DNA of 64,000 nucleotides from the NCBI RefSeq assembly GCF_049747295.1, contig NZ_JBMHJM010000001.1, positions 2,294,001 to 2,358,000 of the forward strand, written 5' to 3'. Below, piece after piece: positions 44,584 through 54,093 of the stretch. The stretch is from Afipia sp049747295. GTDB taxonomy: Bacteria > Pseudomonadota > Alphaproteobacteria > Rhizobiales > Xanthobacteraceae. Both the position numbers and the translations under genes were made by a program. The stretch's first letter is position 1; each line of letters opens with the position of its first letter. The notes below the pieces were generated by a model, which worked only from the letters and a program-made list of their open reading frames with translations, was not told where the DNA came from and searched no databases.

Positions 44584-45447
44584 ATGGCCACGCAAATGAT
44601 TGATATGAATGGGGTTTTTCAGGGCGACGTGCCAGAAGGCACACCGGAGCGCCCGCGTATCCTCGCTCTAGCCAACCAGAAGGGCGGCGTCGGCAAAACA
44701 ACCACCGCGATCAACTTAGGCACAGCACTCGCCGCCATCGGCGAGCGTGTTCTGATTGTTGATCTCGATCCTCAGGGCAACGCTTCGACCGGACTTGGCA
44801 TCGATCGTCGCAACCGTAATTGCTCGACCTACGACGTGCTGGTGGGTGAGGCGAAGTTGCAGGAAGCGATCATTCCGACCGCGGTCCCGCGCCTTCACAT
44901 CGCCGCTTCGACGATGGACCTCTCGGGTCTCGAGCTCGAACTCGGAACGACGCATGGTCGCGCGTTCCGTCTGCGCGATGCGATTGCGGAATTGAACGTC
45001 GGCCTCGAAGCTGAGTCGGCTTACACCTACGTGCTGATCGATTGCCCGCCGTCGCTCAATCTCATCACCGTCAATGCCATGGCCGCGTCGCACGCGATTC
45101 TCGTCCCGCTGCAGTGTGAGTTCTTCGCACTCGAAGGTTTGTCGCAGCTGCTGCAGACGGTCGAGCAGGTGCGTTCAACTCTGAATCCCGGTCTGACGAT
45201 TCACGGCATCGTGCTGACGATGTTCGACTCGCGCAACAACCTGTCGAACCAGGTGGTCGCCGATGTGCGTCAGTTCATGGGCAGCAAAGTTTACGACACG
45301 ATGATTCCGCGCAACGTCCGCATTTCGGAAGCGCCGTCCTACGGCAAGCCGGTGCTGGTGTACGATCTGAAGTGTGTCGGAAGTGAAGCTTATCTCAAGC
45401 TCGCGACTGAAGTGATTCAGCGTGAGCGTGAATTGCGCACCCACTGA
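44584..45447 (+). CDS. parA: chromosome partitioning ATPase ParA
   Basis: Deviant Walker A ATPase that moves ParB-parS complexes. 287 residues: LANQKGGVGKTTTAINLGTALA (deviant Walker A KGGVGKT), VLIVDLDPQGNASTGLGI, YVLIDCPPSLNLIT. It lies 18 bases after rsmG and 92 bases before parB. With the four parS sites it makes a complete chromosomal ParABS system. Confidence 0.97.
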   Translation: MATQMIDMNGVFQGDVPEGTPERPRILALANQKGGVGKTTTAINLGTALAAIGERVLIVDLDPQGNASTGLGIDRRNRNCSTYDVLVGEAKLQEAIIPTAVPRLHIAASTMDLSGLELELGTTHGRAFRLRDAIAELNVGLEAESAYTYVLIDCPPSLNLITVNAMAASHAILVPLQCEFFALEGLSQLLQTVEQVRSTLNPGLTIHGIVLTMFDSRNNLSNQVVADVRQFMGSKVYDTMIPRNVRISEAPSYGKPVLVYDLKCVGSEAYLKLATEVIQRERELRTH

Positions 45448-45539
45448 GCAAACCTAAAAAGAAGACGGCGATGTGAATCGCCGTCACAATAAACTTTACT
45501 GTAGCGGGAGTGCGTGAGTTGAGTGCAAGGGAGCAGGCG

Positions 45540-46430
45540 ATGGCCGACGAGGCGCGTTCGCGACTGGGTCGCGGTCTTGCAAGTTTGATCGGGGATGTTG
45601 GCGGTGAGGCGGCTCACGTCGAGCGTCCCGCCCGTACCCCGCGTCGGGTACCGATTGAATTCCTGAAAGCCAATCCGCGCAATCCGCGCCGAACGTTCTC
45701 CGACGAAGAACTGAGTGAGTTGTCGGCATCGATCAAGCAGCACGGCGTCATTCAGCCGATCGTGGTGCGGCCGGTGCGCGGCGCGCAGGATCGTTTCGAG
45801 ATCATCGCCGGCGAACGTCGCTGGCGCGCGTCGCAGCGCGCTGGTCTGCACGACGTTCCGATCGTCACCGTCGACGTCAATGACAGTGACGCGCTCGAGA
45901 TCGCGATCATCGAAAACGTGCAGCGGTCCGATCTCAACGCAATGGAAGAGGCGCAGGGCTATCACGCGCTCGCGGCCGAATTCAAACGCAGCCAGGACGA
46001 CATCGCCAAGATCGTTGGCAAGAGCCGCAGTCATGTCGCGAACATGATGCGTCTGACCAAGCTTCCGGCGGATGTGCAGGCCTACATCGCCGAGGGAAAA
46101 ATCTCGGCGGGTCATGCACGCGCACTGATCAATGTGCCGGATGCCTCAGCGGCTGCAAAGCGAATCGTCGAGGAAGGACTGACCGTGCGTCAGACCGAAG
46201 CCCTGGCGCATGATGAAGGCGTGCCCGAACGCAAGCCGCAGAAGGCTCGCAGCGGCGGCAGTGCGTCTGTGAAGGATGCCGATACGCTTGCGCTCGAGAA
46301 GCGCGTCGGTGACGTTCTTGGTTTGAAGGTCAGTGTTGATCATCGCGAACCCGGCGGCGTCGTCACGATCAAATACAAAGATCTTGATCAGCTCGATGAA
46401 GTTCTCCGCCGCCTCGAGGCGGGTCACTAA
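45540..46430 (+). CDS. parB: chromosome partitioning protein ParB
   Basis: CTPase clamp that binds parS and spreads. 296 residues: SRLGRGLASLIGD start, the ParB/Srx CTP-binding region with IIAGERRWRASQRAG and IIENVQRSDLNAMEEAQGY, the HTH KIVGKSRSHVANMMRLTKLP, and a C-terminal dimer domain. The ATG at 45540 has GGGAG upstream; the in-frame extension from 45510 was not used. Confidence 0.97.
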   Translation: MADEARSRLGRGLASLIGDVGGEAAHVERPARTPRRVPIEFLKANPRNPRRTFSDEELSELSASIKQHGVIQPIVVRPVRGAQDRFEIIAGERRWRASQRAGLHDVPIVTVDVNDSDALEIAIIENVQRSDLNAMEEAQGYHALAAEFKRSQDDIAKIVGKSRSHVANMMRLTKLPADVQAYIAEGKISAGHARALINVPDASAAAKRIVEEGLTVRQTEALAHDEGVPERKPQKARSGGSASVKDADTLALEKRVGDVLGLKVSVDHREPGGVVTIKYKDLDQLDEVLRRLEAGH

Positions 46431-46436
46431 CTTACC

Positions 46437-47465
46437 TCAGCCGCGGCGCCGTGCGTTGACGGCAACCGCAAGCAGTGCGCGTTGGGCGATGACTTCGGCC
46501 AGTGACGATTGTTTACGCATGTCGAATGCCGCGTCGGCGAGTTGGGCAATGACCTTGACCAACCGCTCGCTGTTTGTATTTCGCAAGGCTGTCTCGACCA
46601 ACGCCTTGCGTGAAAAGTGCAGGCGAGGGAAGCCGCTTTCCAGCGCATCCAGCTCGCTTCGTCCTTCCTCGACCGAAAGCCGGGCCTTGTGCAATTGCGC
46701 CGCCTGCCGCTGCGCCGACATGATGATCATGCCGGGATAAATTCCGGCTGCCATTGCTTTGGCGAATGACGCTTCCACATCGGCGGCGCGTCCCGCAAAG
46801 GCATTGTCGACAATCGGGTCGAGCGCAAGGCCCGACGCATCGGTGACAATCGCGACAACGTCGTCGAGCGTGATCTCGCGTTGGCCGTGAGCGTAGAGTG
46901 TGAGCTTACGAATCTCATTTCGCGAGGCCTGCCGGTCGCCACCAAGCAGCGAGGTCAGGGCCGCCCGCGCATCGGGTGCGATCCTCAAGTTCGAGATGCG
47001 CAACTCATCATCGATCAGGCGTGCCAGATCTCGTTCAGTGTCGGCATAACACGCGATCGCAACCGCCGACTTCGCGCGCTCGCAGGTCTTGCGAAGCGGT
47101 GCATCGGGCCGCAGCTCACCAGCCTCGATCACGATCAGGCAATCCTTGACCGCCATCTCCGTCAGTGTTTCGACACCGCTGGCAAAGCTGCGCGAGCCTG
47201 CCCGGACGCGGATGGCGCGCCGCCCCCCGAACAACGGCACTGTCATCGCCTCGTCGACGAGGCGCGACGGTTCGGCGGCGAGTTCATCGCCATCAAGCTT
47301 TACCAAGGCGAATGGATCGTTTGGATCGTCGACCGCCAAGGCCATCAAGGCATTGGCGCGCTCATGAACCAGGCCAGTGTCAGGGCCATAAAGCAGGACG
47401 ATCGGGCGCGCCGGATCGGGCCGGGCGAGATAGGTATCGATGTCCCTGCCGCGGAGTGCGACCAC
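46437..47465 (-). CDS. holA: DNA polymerase III delta subunit
   Basis: Clamp-loader subunit. 342 residues; IVLLYGPDTGLVHERANAL near the N-terminus, AAA+-like lid and collar domains (LGGDRQASRNEIRKL). GTG start. It lies 15 bases after lptE and converges on parB with 6 bases between, in the widespread leuS-lptE-holA order. Confidence 0.95.
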   Translation of the reverse strand: MVALRGRDIDTYLARPDPARPIVLLYGPDTGLVHERANALMALAVDDPNDPFALVKLDGDELAAEPSRLVDEAMTVPLFGGRRAIRVRAGSRSFASGVETLTEMAVKDCLIVIEAGELRPDAPLRKTCERAKSAVAIACYADTERDLARLIDDELRISNLRIAPDARAALTSLLGGDRQASRNEIRKLTLYAHGQREITLDDVVAIVTDASGLALDPIVDNAFAGRAADVEASFAKAMAAGIYPGMIIMSAQRQAAQLHKARLSVEEGRSELDALESGFPRLHFSRKALVETALRNTNSERLVKVIAQLADAAFDMRKQSSLAEVIAQRALLAVAVNARRRG

Positions 47466-47480
47466 GTATCCTGAATCCGC

Positions 47481-48035
47481 TTATGTGCCGGCGATGAAGA
47501 AGGATGCCAGACGCTGACTGATGTTGTCGGCAATCACCTTGGATGCGCGGTCTTCCGCATCACGCAACGCGCGGGACCCCGCAAACCGCTGAGCTTGACC
47601 CGGAATATCGTAAGAGACACGCGAGAAGGTCGTACCGGTCAGCACCGTCTTGTCGGTCGCGTTGTCTTTCAGTTCGTAGGTCGCATCGATTCCGTAGTTT
47701 TCCAAATCCGGCCGTGCGGTAGCCGGATCGACGATCACTGACAAACGACTTGTGGTGATCCGGATCAGCAGGCGGTGAGTTGGCGGTCCGCCAACGGCGC
47801 TGCCGTACATGCTGAACATCAGTGTATTGCGGATATTGACGCCAAGCCGCGCCTCGCGCGATCCGTTCGGCAGCTTGAGGGGAGGGACTTCGACACCCTG
47901 GAGCTTTTCACGCAGTGCCGGCTCGCCATTCGTTCCGCGTTCCGCATACATCGGCTGGAAACAGCCAGCGACCGTAGCAGCCAAGGCTGCCACGACTGCC
48001 AGCCGGGCAGCGATGCGCTTATTAAACCACGACAT
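47481..48035 (-). CDS. lptE: LPS-assembly lipoprotein LptE
   Basis: Outer-membrane lipoprotein that plugs LptD and helps place LPS. 184 residues: basic start, hydrophobic helix, lipobox VAGC with lipidated Cys25, then FQPMYAERG typical of the alphaproteobacterial family and VSYDIPGQAQRFAGSRALRDAEDRASKVIADNI. Sequence similarity to E. coli LptE is weak; identity rests on the lipobox, the C-terminal pattern and the leuS-holA context. Overlaps leuS by 14 bases. Confidence 0.88.
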   Translation of the reverse strand: MSWFNKRIAARLAVVAALAATVAGCFQPMYAERGTNGEPALREKLQGVEVPPLKLPNGSREARLGVNIRNTLMFSMYGSAVGGPPTHRLLIRITTSRLSVIVDPATARPDLENYGIDATYELKDNATDKTVLTGTTFSRVSYDIPGQAQRFAGSRALRDAEDRASKVIADNISQRLASFFIAGT

Positions 48036-50658
48036 TCACGATCCTCTGCGGAACGATAATCACTTTGCGCGGGGATTTCCCGTCCAAGGCCGATTTTACC
48101 GTATCGAGGGCCAAAACGGCAGCCTCAATTTCCGGATTTGCGGCATTTCGGGCGACCGTGACATCCGCGCGCTTTTTGCCATTAACCTGTACGGGCAGCG
48201 TAATTGTGTCGTCGACCAACAAATTGGCTTCAATTTCTGGCCATTGGGCCTCCGAAACCAGGCCCTGGTGCCCCAGGATCTGCCAGCATTGCTCGGCGAG
48301 GTGCGGCATCATGGGGGAGATCAGCCGCAGCAGGATATCAAAAGCTTCCCGGCTGGCTGCCGCCACGGCCGTATTGGTCTCGAGCAGTTTCGCCGGTCCG
48401 TCGACGACATCCGCCAGGACGCCAACAAATGTGTAGAGTTTGGCGATCGCCGTATTGAAGCGGAGCCGCTCAATGGCACTGGATACGTCAGCAAGAGTCC
48501 GGTGGGCGGCGCGCCGCACCGTCAGCACGGCCTCGTTGTTGAGGTCGGTCAGCGGCGTACCCGACGGCGGCAAATGCGGAGCCGCGATGTTCACGAGACG
48601 CCAGATACGCTGCACGAAGCGGTTGGCGCCCTGAACGCCTTCTTCGCTCCAGATCACATCGCGATCCGGAGGCGAGTCCGACAACATGAACCAGCGCGCC
48701 GTGTCCGCACCGTAGGTCCCGATGATGTCGTCGGGATCGACGGTGTTGCGCTTCGACTTCGACATCTTCTCGATCGAGCCGATCTCGATCGGTTCGCCCG
48801 TTGTCAGCAGCGATCCGCGGCGTGTCTTGCCGTCGCCTTCAATCGTGACTTCGGCGGGAGATGCAAAGGTACCGTCCGGTTTCTTGTAGGTTTCATGGAC
48901 GACCATGCCTTGCGTGAACATGCCGGCGAACGGCTCGTCCATGCCGATGTGCCCCGTCGCTTTCATCGCGCGGGTGAAGAAGCGACTGTAGAGCAGATGC
49001 AGGATCGCGTGCTCAACGCCACCGATGTATTGATCGACGGGCATCATGCGGTCGACCACATCGCGCGTGGTCGGCGTGTTCTCGTTCCAAGGATCGGTAA
49101 AGCGCGCGAAATACCATGACGAATCGACGAACGTATCCATGGTGTCCGTCTCACGCCGCGCGTGCGCGGTGCCGCATTGCGGGCAGGAAACGGTTTTCCA
49201 TTTGGTGTGGCGGTCGAGCGGATTGCCGGGACGATCGAATTCGATGTCGTCGGGCAACTGCACCGGCAGGTCTTTGACCGGTACGGGCACGACGCCGCAA
49301 GTCTCGCAGTGAATGATCGGAATCGGACAGCCCCAATAGCGCTGACGTGAGATTCCCCAATCACGCAGGCGGAAATTGACCTGTCGCTGCGCCACCGCAC
49401 GATTGCCGAATGTCGCGCTTTCGAGACGCTTGGCGATTTCTTCCTTGGCCTCGGTAATGGTCATGCCGTCGAGGAAGCGCGAATTGATCATCCGGCCGTC
49501 GCCGTCATAGGCGGTGTCGGTGATGACAAAACTCGCGGGATCCTGCCCCTCGGGGCACACCACCGGGATGTTGCCGAGCCCGTATTTGTTGACGAAGTCG
49601 AGGTCGCGCTGGTCATGCGCAGGGCAGCCGAAGATTGCACCCGTGCCGTAGTCCATCAGCACGAAATTCGCGACGTACACCGGCAATTGCCACGATGAAT
49701 CGAGCGGATGAACGGCCTTGATGCCGGTATCGAATCCCTGCTTTTCGGCGGTATCGATTTCCGCCTGCGCGGTGCCGGTGTGACGGCATTCCTCAATGAA
49801 TGACGCCAGTGCGGGATTTTTCTTTGCAGCCTCCGCAGCCAGCGGGTGGTCTGGCGACAAGGCCACGAACTTTGCCCCGAACAGCGTATCGGGACGTGTT
49901 GTAAAGATCTCGACCTCGCTCTCTCCCGCCGGAGTCGTCTTTGTGTCGAGGGCGAAGCGAACAAGCAGACCTTCCGAACGGCCGATCCAGTTGCGCTGCA
50001 TGATGCGCACCTTGTCGGGCCAGCGATCCAGGGTATCGAGCGCAGTGAGAAGCTCGTCTGAATATTTGCTGATCTTGAAGAACCATTGCGTCAGTTCACG
50101 CTGCTCGACCAGTGCACCGGAGCGCCAGCCTCGGCCGTCAATCACCTGCTCGTTGGCGAGCACGGTCTGATCCACGGGGTCCCAGTTCACCTTTGACTGC
50201 TTGCGCTCGACCAGTCCCGCTTTCAGGAAATCGAGGAACATGCGCTGCTGGTGCTTGTAGTAGCTTGGATCGCAGGTGGCGATCTCGCGGTTCCAGTCCA
50301 GCGACAGCCCCATCGACTTGAGCTGCTTTTTCATGGTGGCGATGTTTTCGTAGGTCCATTTCGCCGGATGCGTCTTGTTCTGCATCGCCGCGTTTTCCGC
50401 CGGCATGCCGAAAGCATCCCACCCCATCGGATGGAGCACGTTGTGGCCTTTGGCCCGCATATAGCGCGCCACCACGTCGCCCATGGTGTAATTGCGGACG
50501 TGACCCATGTGGATGCGCCCCGACGGATACGGGAACATCTCGAGCACGTAGTATTTCGGCTTCGGGTTGTCGTTGCGGGTGGAGAAAATCCCCCGCTCCT
50601 CCCAAAGGCGCTGCCAGCGCGGTTCGGTTTCGCGGGCGTTATAGCGTTCGGTGCTCAT
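48022..50658 (-). CDS. leuS: leucyl-tRNA synthetase
   Basis: Class I synthetase, 878 residues. HIGH motif is in PYPSGRIHMGHVRNY, KMSKS in EKMSKSKRNTVDP. The CP1 editing domain includes EIFTTRPDTLFGAKFVALSPDHPLA and YGTGAIFGCPAHDQRD; a zinc-like pair CETCG / CPQCG is in the synthetic part. First gene of leuS-lptE-holA; a two-hairpin element lies 36 bases upstream. Confidence 0.98.
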   Translation of the reverse strand: MSTERYNARETEPRWQRLWEERGIFSTRNDNPKPKYYVLEMFPYPSGRIHMGHVRNYTMGDVVARYMRAKGHNVLHPMGWDAFGMPAENAAMQNKTHPAKWTYENIATMKKQLKSMGLSLDWNREIATCDPSYYKHQQRMFLDFLKAGLVERKQSKVNWDPVDQTVLANEQVIDGRGWRSGALVEQRELTQWFFKISKYSDELLTALDTLDRWPDKVRIMQRNWIGRSEGLLVRFALDTKTTPAGESEVEIFTTRPDTLFGAKFVALSPDHPLAAEAAKKNPALASFIEECRHTGTAQAEIDTAEKQGFDTGIKAVHPLDSSWQLPVYVANFVLMDYGTGAIFGCPAHDQRDLDFVNKYGLGNIPVVCPEGQDPASFVITDTAYDGDGRMINSRFLDGMTITEAKEEIAKRLESATFGNRAVAQRQVNFRLRDWGISRQRYWGCPIPIIHCETCGVVPVPVKDLPVQLPDDIEFDRPGNPLDRHTKWKTVSCPQCGTAHARRETDTMDTFVDSSWYFARFTDPWNENTPTTRDVVDRMMPVDQYIGGVEHAILHLLYSRFFTRAMKATGHIGMDEPFAGMFTQGMVVHETYKKPDGTFASPAEVTIEGDGKTRRGSLLTTGEPIEIGSIEKMSKSKRNTVDPDDIIGTYGADTARWFMLSDSPPDRDVIWSEEGVQGANRFVQRIWRLVNIAAPHLPPSGTPLTDLNNEAVLTVRRAAHRTLADVSSAIERLRFNTAIAKLYTFVGVLADVVDGPAKLLETNTAVAAASREAFDILLRLISPMMPHLAEQCWQILGHQGLVSEAQWPEIEANLLVDDTITLPVQVNGKKRADVTVARNAANPEIEAAVLALDTVKSALDGKSPRKVIIVPQRIVNVVV

Positions 50659-50694
50659 GGATGGATCGTCTGCCAGAGGATGGAAAGCGGCAGA

Positions 50695-50864
50695 CTAGTG
50701 TCCTGAATCCGAAGTTCGCCTCATTATGCAGCGCATCCCGTAGCGAACTTCGGATTCAGAAGGACACTAGCAAACCTATGATTCTAGTGTGGTTCAGGTT
50801 CAGAAGTTCGCTTGAAGGATGCGCAGAGAAAATAATGAAGCGAACTTCTGAACCACCACACTAG
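50695..50864. repeat. Two-hairpin CTAG-bounded element, copy 4
   Basis: The best-preserved copy: hairpin 50695-50770 (CTAGTGTCCTGAATCCGAAG ... GGACACTAG) and hairpin 50784-50864 (CTAGTGTGG ... CCACACTAG), with a 13-nt spacer. All four CTAG termini are intact. It lies between the 3' end of the GGDEF gene and the leuS promoter region, both genes being on the minus strand. Confidence 0.88.
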
Positions 50865-50899
50865 CCACAAAAGACCGCGCTGGGTCAACGCCTTGCCGA

Positions 50900-52591
50900 C
50901 TATCCGGCGAGCGACATTTGCTGTTTGGCGGCCGGGACCAGCGCATGCTCCACCACGGTGTTCCGGCCCTGGCGTTTCGCGGCATAAAGGGCCGCATCCG
51001 CGGCCTCCAGCAGGTCGTCCTGGGGCTGGCTATCTCCCGGCGTGACGGTTGCAACCCCGACGCTGACCGTGACGGATTGATAACTGCTCGTGCGGTGTGG
51101 AACAGCGAGCTTTTCCACCGCTGCGCGCACGATTTCAGCAACCTGCATGGCTCGGGCGGCGTCGCGGGCCGGCAGCAGCAGGCAGAACTCTTCTCCGCCA
51201 TAGCGCGCCGCGAACCCGGCATTCTGATCGGCGATGGCGGCGAGCACCTCACCGACCCGGCCAAGACAAGTGTCCCCTTCGAGGTGCCCGTAGGTATCGT
51301 TGAATAACTTGAAATAATCGACGTCGATCATCATCAGGGACAGCGTCGTATCGGTCTGGATGGCCTTCATCCACTCGAATTCGAGACGGCTCTGGAAACC
51401 TCGGCGATTGGCAAGGCCGGAAATCATGTCGATTGAGGCAATGACGGTCAGCCTGTCATTGGCCGCGAGCATTTCACGCTCACGTTCGGACAACTGCGAA
51501 GCCATCTCGTTGAAGGCTTCGGCCAGCGGCACGAATTCGCGGGGCAACGCCGCTTTCGACGCGCGAGCTGACAGGTCGCCTTCGCCGAATCGGTTGGTCA
51601 TGTCAGTCAGGACCTCGATCGGCCGAATAATGAGCCGTTCACCCGCGATCCAGGCACCCAGCAGCGCGAGAATTCCGACCAAGGCCAGTTGCAGGTAGGC
51701 GGTCCAAATATCGCGATCGATATCGCCCAGCATTTTGGCTTCATTGACGCTGACGATGAGACGGGCGCGCGTTCCCTTTACGCCGGCGAATGACACAGCT
51801 TGTTTGTCGCCGTTCGCGGACTCAAACATAATGGAGCCGGATTCGCGGCCCTGGTTGATTTCGCGGAGCGTGACGGCTTCCAGGAGCGATGTGTCCTTGA
51901 GCGGATGGCCGATCAGGCCCGCGTTTTCCGGCCGGGCCGCAAGGATGACACCTTTACTATCGACGAGCAGCACGGACACGCCGGCACGATCGCCCCGTTT
52001 GCTCATCAGCTGCGACATCCATTTGAGGTCGATCGCAGCGATCACGACCGCCTCTTCGCCACCGTGAATGGCTGATACGGGATAAGCTGCCATAATCGTC
52101 GGCAAATTGGCTGCCCGGCTGAAGATATAGTCGCTGATGACGAACTCATGGAATTCGCGCGCGTGTTTGAAGTAGTTGCGGTCGCTCAGATCGAGCCCGA
52201 CCACGCTCTGTTCGGTCGAACATCTGACGATGCCGTCTTTCCCGATAATCGATAAGCTTCGGATCCACGGCAGGTCCACGCGCAGACTGGCGCGCATGAT
52301 TGCGCAGCCTCGCCCCTGATGGGATGCTGCGGAGTAGATGTAGGCGGAGGATTGCAGGACGGCCTGCACGGTTGAAATGATTTCCCGCTGCGCATCGGCC
52401 GTATGCTGGGCCAATTCGGAGAGTTCATTGGCAGCCAGTGAGACTTGTTTGGCGCGGCTATCCTCAAGCAGGCGTACCCGATCGACCATCAGAGGAACAA
52501 CGAGAATCAGCGCAAGCAACACCAGACGCGCGCGGATTCCCCAAAGCGTCTTGAGTTTTAAGGTGTTGCGGCCAAAACTGGCAATCGACAT
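50900..52591 (-). CDS. diguanylate cyclase with periplasmic Cache sensor and HAMP
   Basis: 563 residues. Transmembrane helix 1 (about 20-37), a large periplasmic dCache-like ligand-binding region to about 290 (RGCAIMRASLRVDLPWIRSLSIIGKDGIVRCST ... VIAAIDLKWMSQLM), helix 2 and a HAMP domain. A C-terminal GGDEF domain has the active-site motif GGEEF. It should make c-di-GMP from GTP. I find no RxxD inhibitory site at the expected place before GGEEF, so product inhibition may be absent. No EAL domain. Confidence 0.93.
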   Translation of the reverse strand: MSIASFGRNTLKLKTLWGIRARLVLLALILVVPLMVDRVRLLEDSRAKQVSLAANELSELAQHTADAQREIISTVQAVLQSSAYIYSAASHQGRGCAIMRASLRVDLPWIRSLSIIGKDGIVRCSTEQSVVGLDLSDRNYFKHAREFHEFVISDYIFSRAANLPTIMAAYPVSAIHGGEEAVVIAAIDLKWMSQLMSKRGDRAGVSVLLVDSKGVILAARPENAGLIGHPLKDTSLLEAVTLREINQGRESGSIMFESANGDKQAVSFAGVKGTRARLIVSVNEAKMLGDIDRDIWTAYLQLALVGILALLGAWIAGERLIIRPIEVLTDMTNRFGEGDLSARASKAALPREFVPLAEAFNEMASQLSEREREMLAANDRLTVIASIDMISGLANRRGFQSRLEFEWMKAIQTDTTLSLMMIDVDYFKLFNDTYGHLEGDTCLGRVGEVLAAIADQNAGFAARYGGEEFCLLLPARDAARAMQVAEIVRAAVEKLAVPHRTSSYQSVTVSVGVATVTPGDSQPQDDLLEAADAALYAAKRQGRNTVVEHALVPAAKQQMSLAG

Positions 52592-52685
52592 CTGGTATCC
52601 CCTTGCCCCGCTGGGACACTAGATTAAAGGGTTCAAGAAGCCTTTCTTCGATTCGCTAAAATTGGAACGATCTGGATCTTTTCGA

Positions 52686-53378
52686 ATGGCCGAACCGATG
52701 CCGCCTGACAATGGACCATCCGACGCCTCAAAGGGCCTCGCAGCGGTGGAGAGTGATATCGCGCGCGCGTGCAAGGACGCACGTCGGGACCGATCTTCGT
52801 TAACCCTGATTGCTGTATCGAAAACGTTCGACGCGAAAGCAATCACGCCTGTCATCGAAGCTGGACAGCGTGTTTTTGGTGAAAACCGGGTGCAAGAAGC
52901 GAAAGGAAAATGGCCAGATTTGACGGCTGCCAATCCCGACATCGCTCTGCATCTGATCGGACCATTGCAATCCAACAAGGCGAAAGAGGCGGTGGCGCTG
53001 TTCGATGCGATTCATTCGGTGGATCGACCGAGCATCTGTGAGGCGCTTTCGAAGGAAATCATTAAGCAAGATCGGCGTCCGCACCTGTTCGTGCAATTGA
53101 ACACCGGTGAAGAACCGCAAAAGGCCGGGATTGCGCCGGCCGATGCCGATGCATTCCTTGCACGCTGCCGGGATGTCTACGGCCTTCAGATTTCCGGCTT
53201 GATGTGCATTCCGCCGGTCGATGAAGCGCCAGCACCGCATTTTGCGTTGACCGCCAAAATTGCTGCGCGCAATGGCCTGAAACAATTATCGATGGGAATG
53301 AGCGCCGATTTCGCCATCGCGATTCAGTTCGGCGCGACCCACGTCAGAGTGGGTTCGGCGATCTTCGGTCACCGCTGA
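52686..53378 (+). CDS. YggS family PLP homeostasis protein
   Basis: PLP-binding protein (PLPBP/YggS) that buffers pyridoxal phosphate. 230 residues, single TIM-barrel domain: the PLP lysine Lys46 in LIAVSKTF, FGENRVQEAKGKWP, LHLIGPLQSNKAKEAV, and LSMGMSADFAIAIQFGATHVRVGSAIFG. The ATG at 52686 is used; a TTG 8 codons earlier is possible. A decayed repeat end (GGGACACTAG, about 52613-52622) sits in the divergent gap with the GGDEF gene. Confidence 0.95.
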   Translation: MAEPMPPDNGPSDASKGLAAVESDIARACKDARRDRSSLTLIAVSKTFDAKAITPVIEAGQRVFGENRVQEAKGKWPDLTAANPDIALHLIGPLQSNKAKEAVALFDAIHSVDRPSICEALSKEIIKQDRRPHLFVQLNTGEEPQKAGIAPADADAFLARCRDVYGLQISGLMCIPPVDEAPAPHFALTAKIAARNGLKQLSMGMSADFAIAIQFGATHVRVGSAIFGHR

Positions 53379-53389
53379 TCGGCTCGCTC

Positions 53390-53962
53390 TCACGATGTGA
53401 TGACAATGCGCGTCGCCGGACCAATGCGGGACAGCAAACGCAGCATGGCGTTTTTTGTCATGCCGACGCATCCGGCGGTCGGTGAAAAGTTGTTGCGGGC
53501 GAGGTGAAGGAAAACGGCACTCCCCCGGCGGGCAACGCGCGGCTTGGTGTTGTGGTCGATTTCGATGATGAAGTCATAGAGGTGATCGTCCCGCATGAGC
53601 CGATCACCACCCTGACTGTGGTTGAGCCGGACGGCGCGATTGTAGTGCCGGTCCGCCGGGTCTTCCGACCAGGCGTCTTCCGGGCGGATCCGGCGAATCG
53701 GGAGGTGGGTCAAAGGCCGACCATGGCGATCCGCGCGCCACCACACCCGTACCGGTTGAAATGTGCCGCGGGGTGTGCCCCCATCGCCTTCGAATTTGTT
53801 GGCCCTGATTCCGCCACGTCCAAGCGCGACGGGTATAGTATGCGCTCCGGCGATCAGCCAACCTCGGCTAGGATTGCCGGCAGCAGCGCGGATTCGTACG
53901 ACAGGCAACGGCCGATCACGGAACAGTGTTCTGCAAGTCCTTGGAAAAGCTTCACTTCCCAT
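53390..53962 (-). CDS. L,D-transpeptidase (YkuD) family protein
   Basis: 190 residues with a YkuD-type catalytic domain: GTPRGTFQPVRVWWRADR, then FLHLARNNFSPTAGCVGM with the catalytic Cys and preceding His. Members form 3-3 peptidoglycan crosslinks or attach proteins. No convincing signal peptide is present with this ATG (or with a TTG at 53908), so export is unresolved. It converges on the YggS-like gene with 11 bases between. Confidence 0.85.
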   Translation of the reverse strand: MGSEAFPRTCRTLFRDRPLPVVRIRAAAGNPSRGWLIAGAHTIPVALGRGGIRANKFEGDGGTPRGTFQPVRVWWRADRHGRPLTHLPIRRIRPEDAWSEDPADRHYNRAVRLNHSQGGDRLMRDDHLYDFIIEIDHNTKPRVARRGSAVFLHLARNNFSPTAGCVGMTKNAMLRLLSRIGPATRIVITS

Positions 53963-54093
53963 GCCTGAGTGCAACTCCCGCTTGCCCTTTTGTCTGCAAA
54001 TGTTCTATTTCGCCAGGTTTTTAGAGAGCTTTCGCTTCCGGGGTCGCTCCCAGAAACCTTTATTCGAAACCAAGACCTAAAGGATTGGACGCA

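Noticed and set aside
47809..49119. Open frame of 436 codons opposite leuS
   Set aside because: High-GC antisense shadow of leuS with no recognisable domain; leuS has all synthetase motifs.
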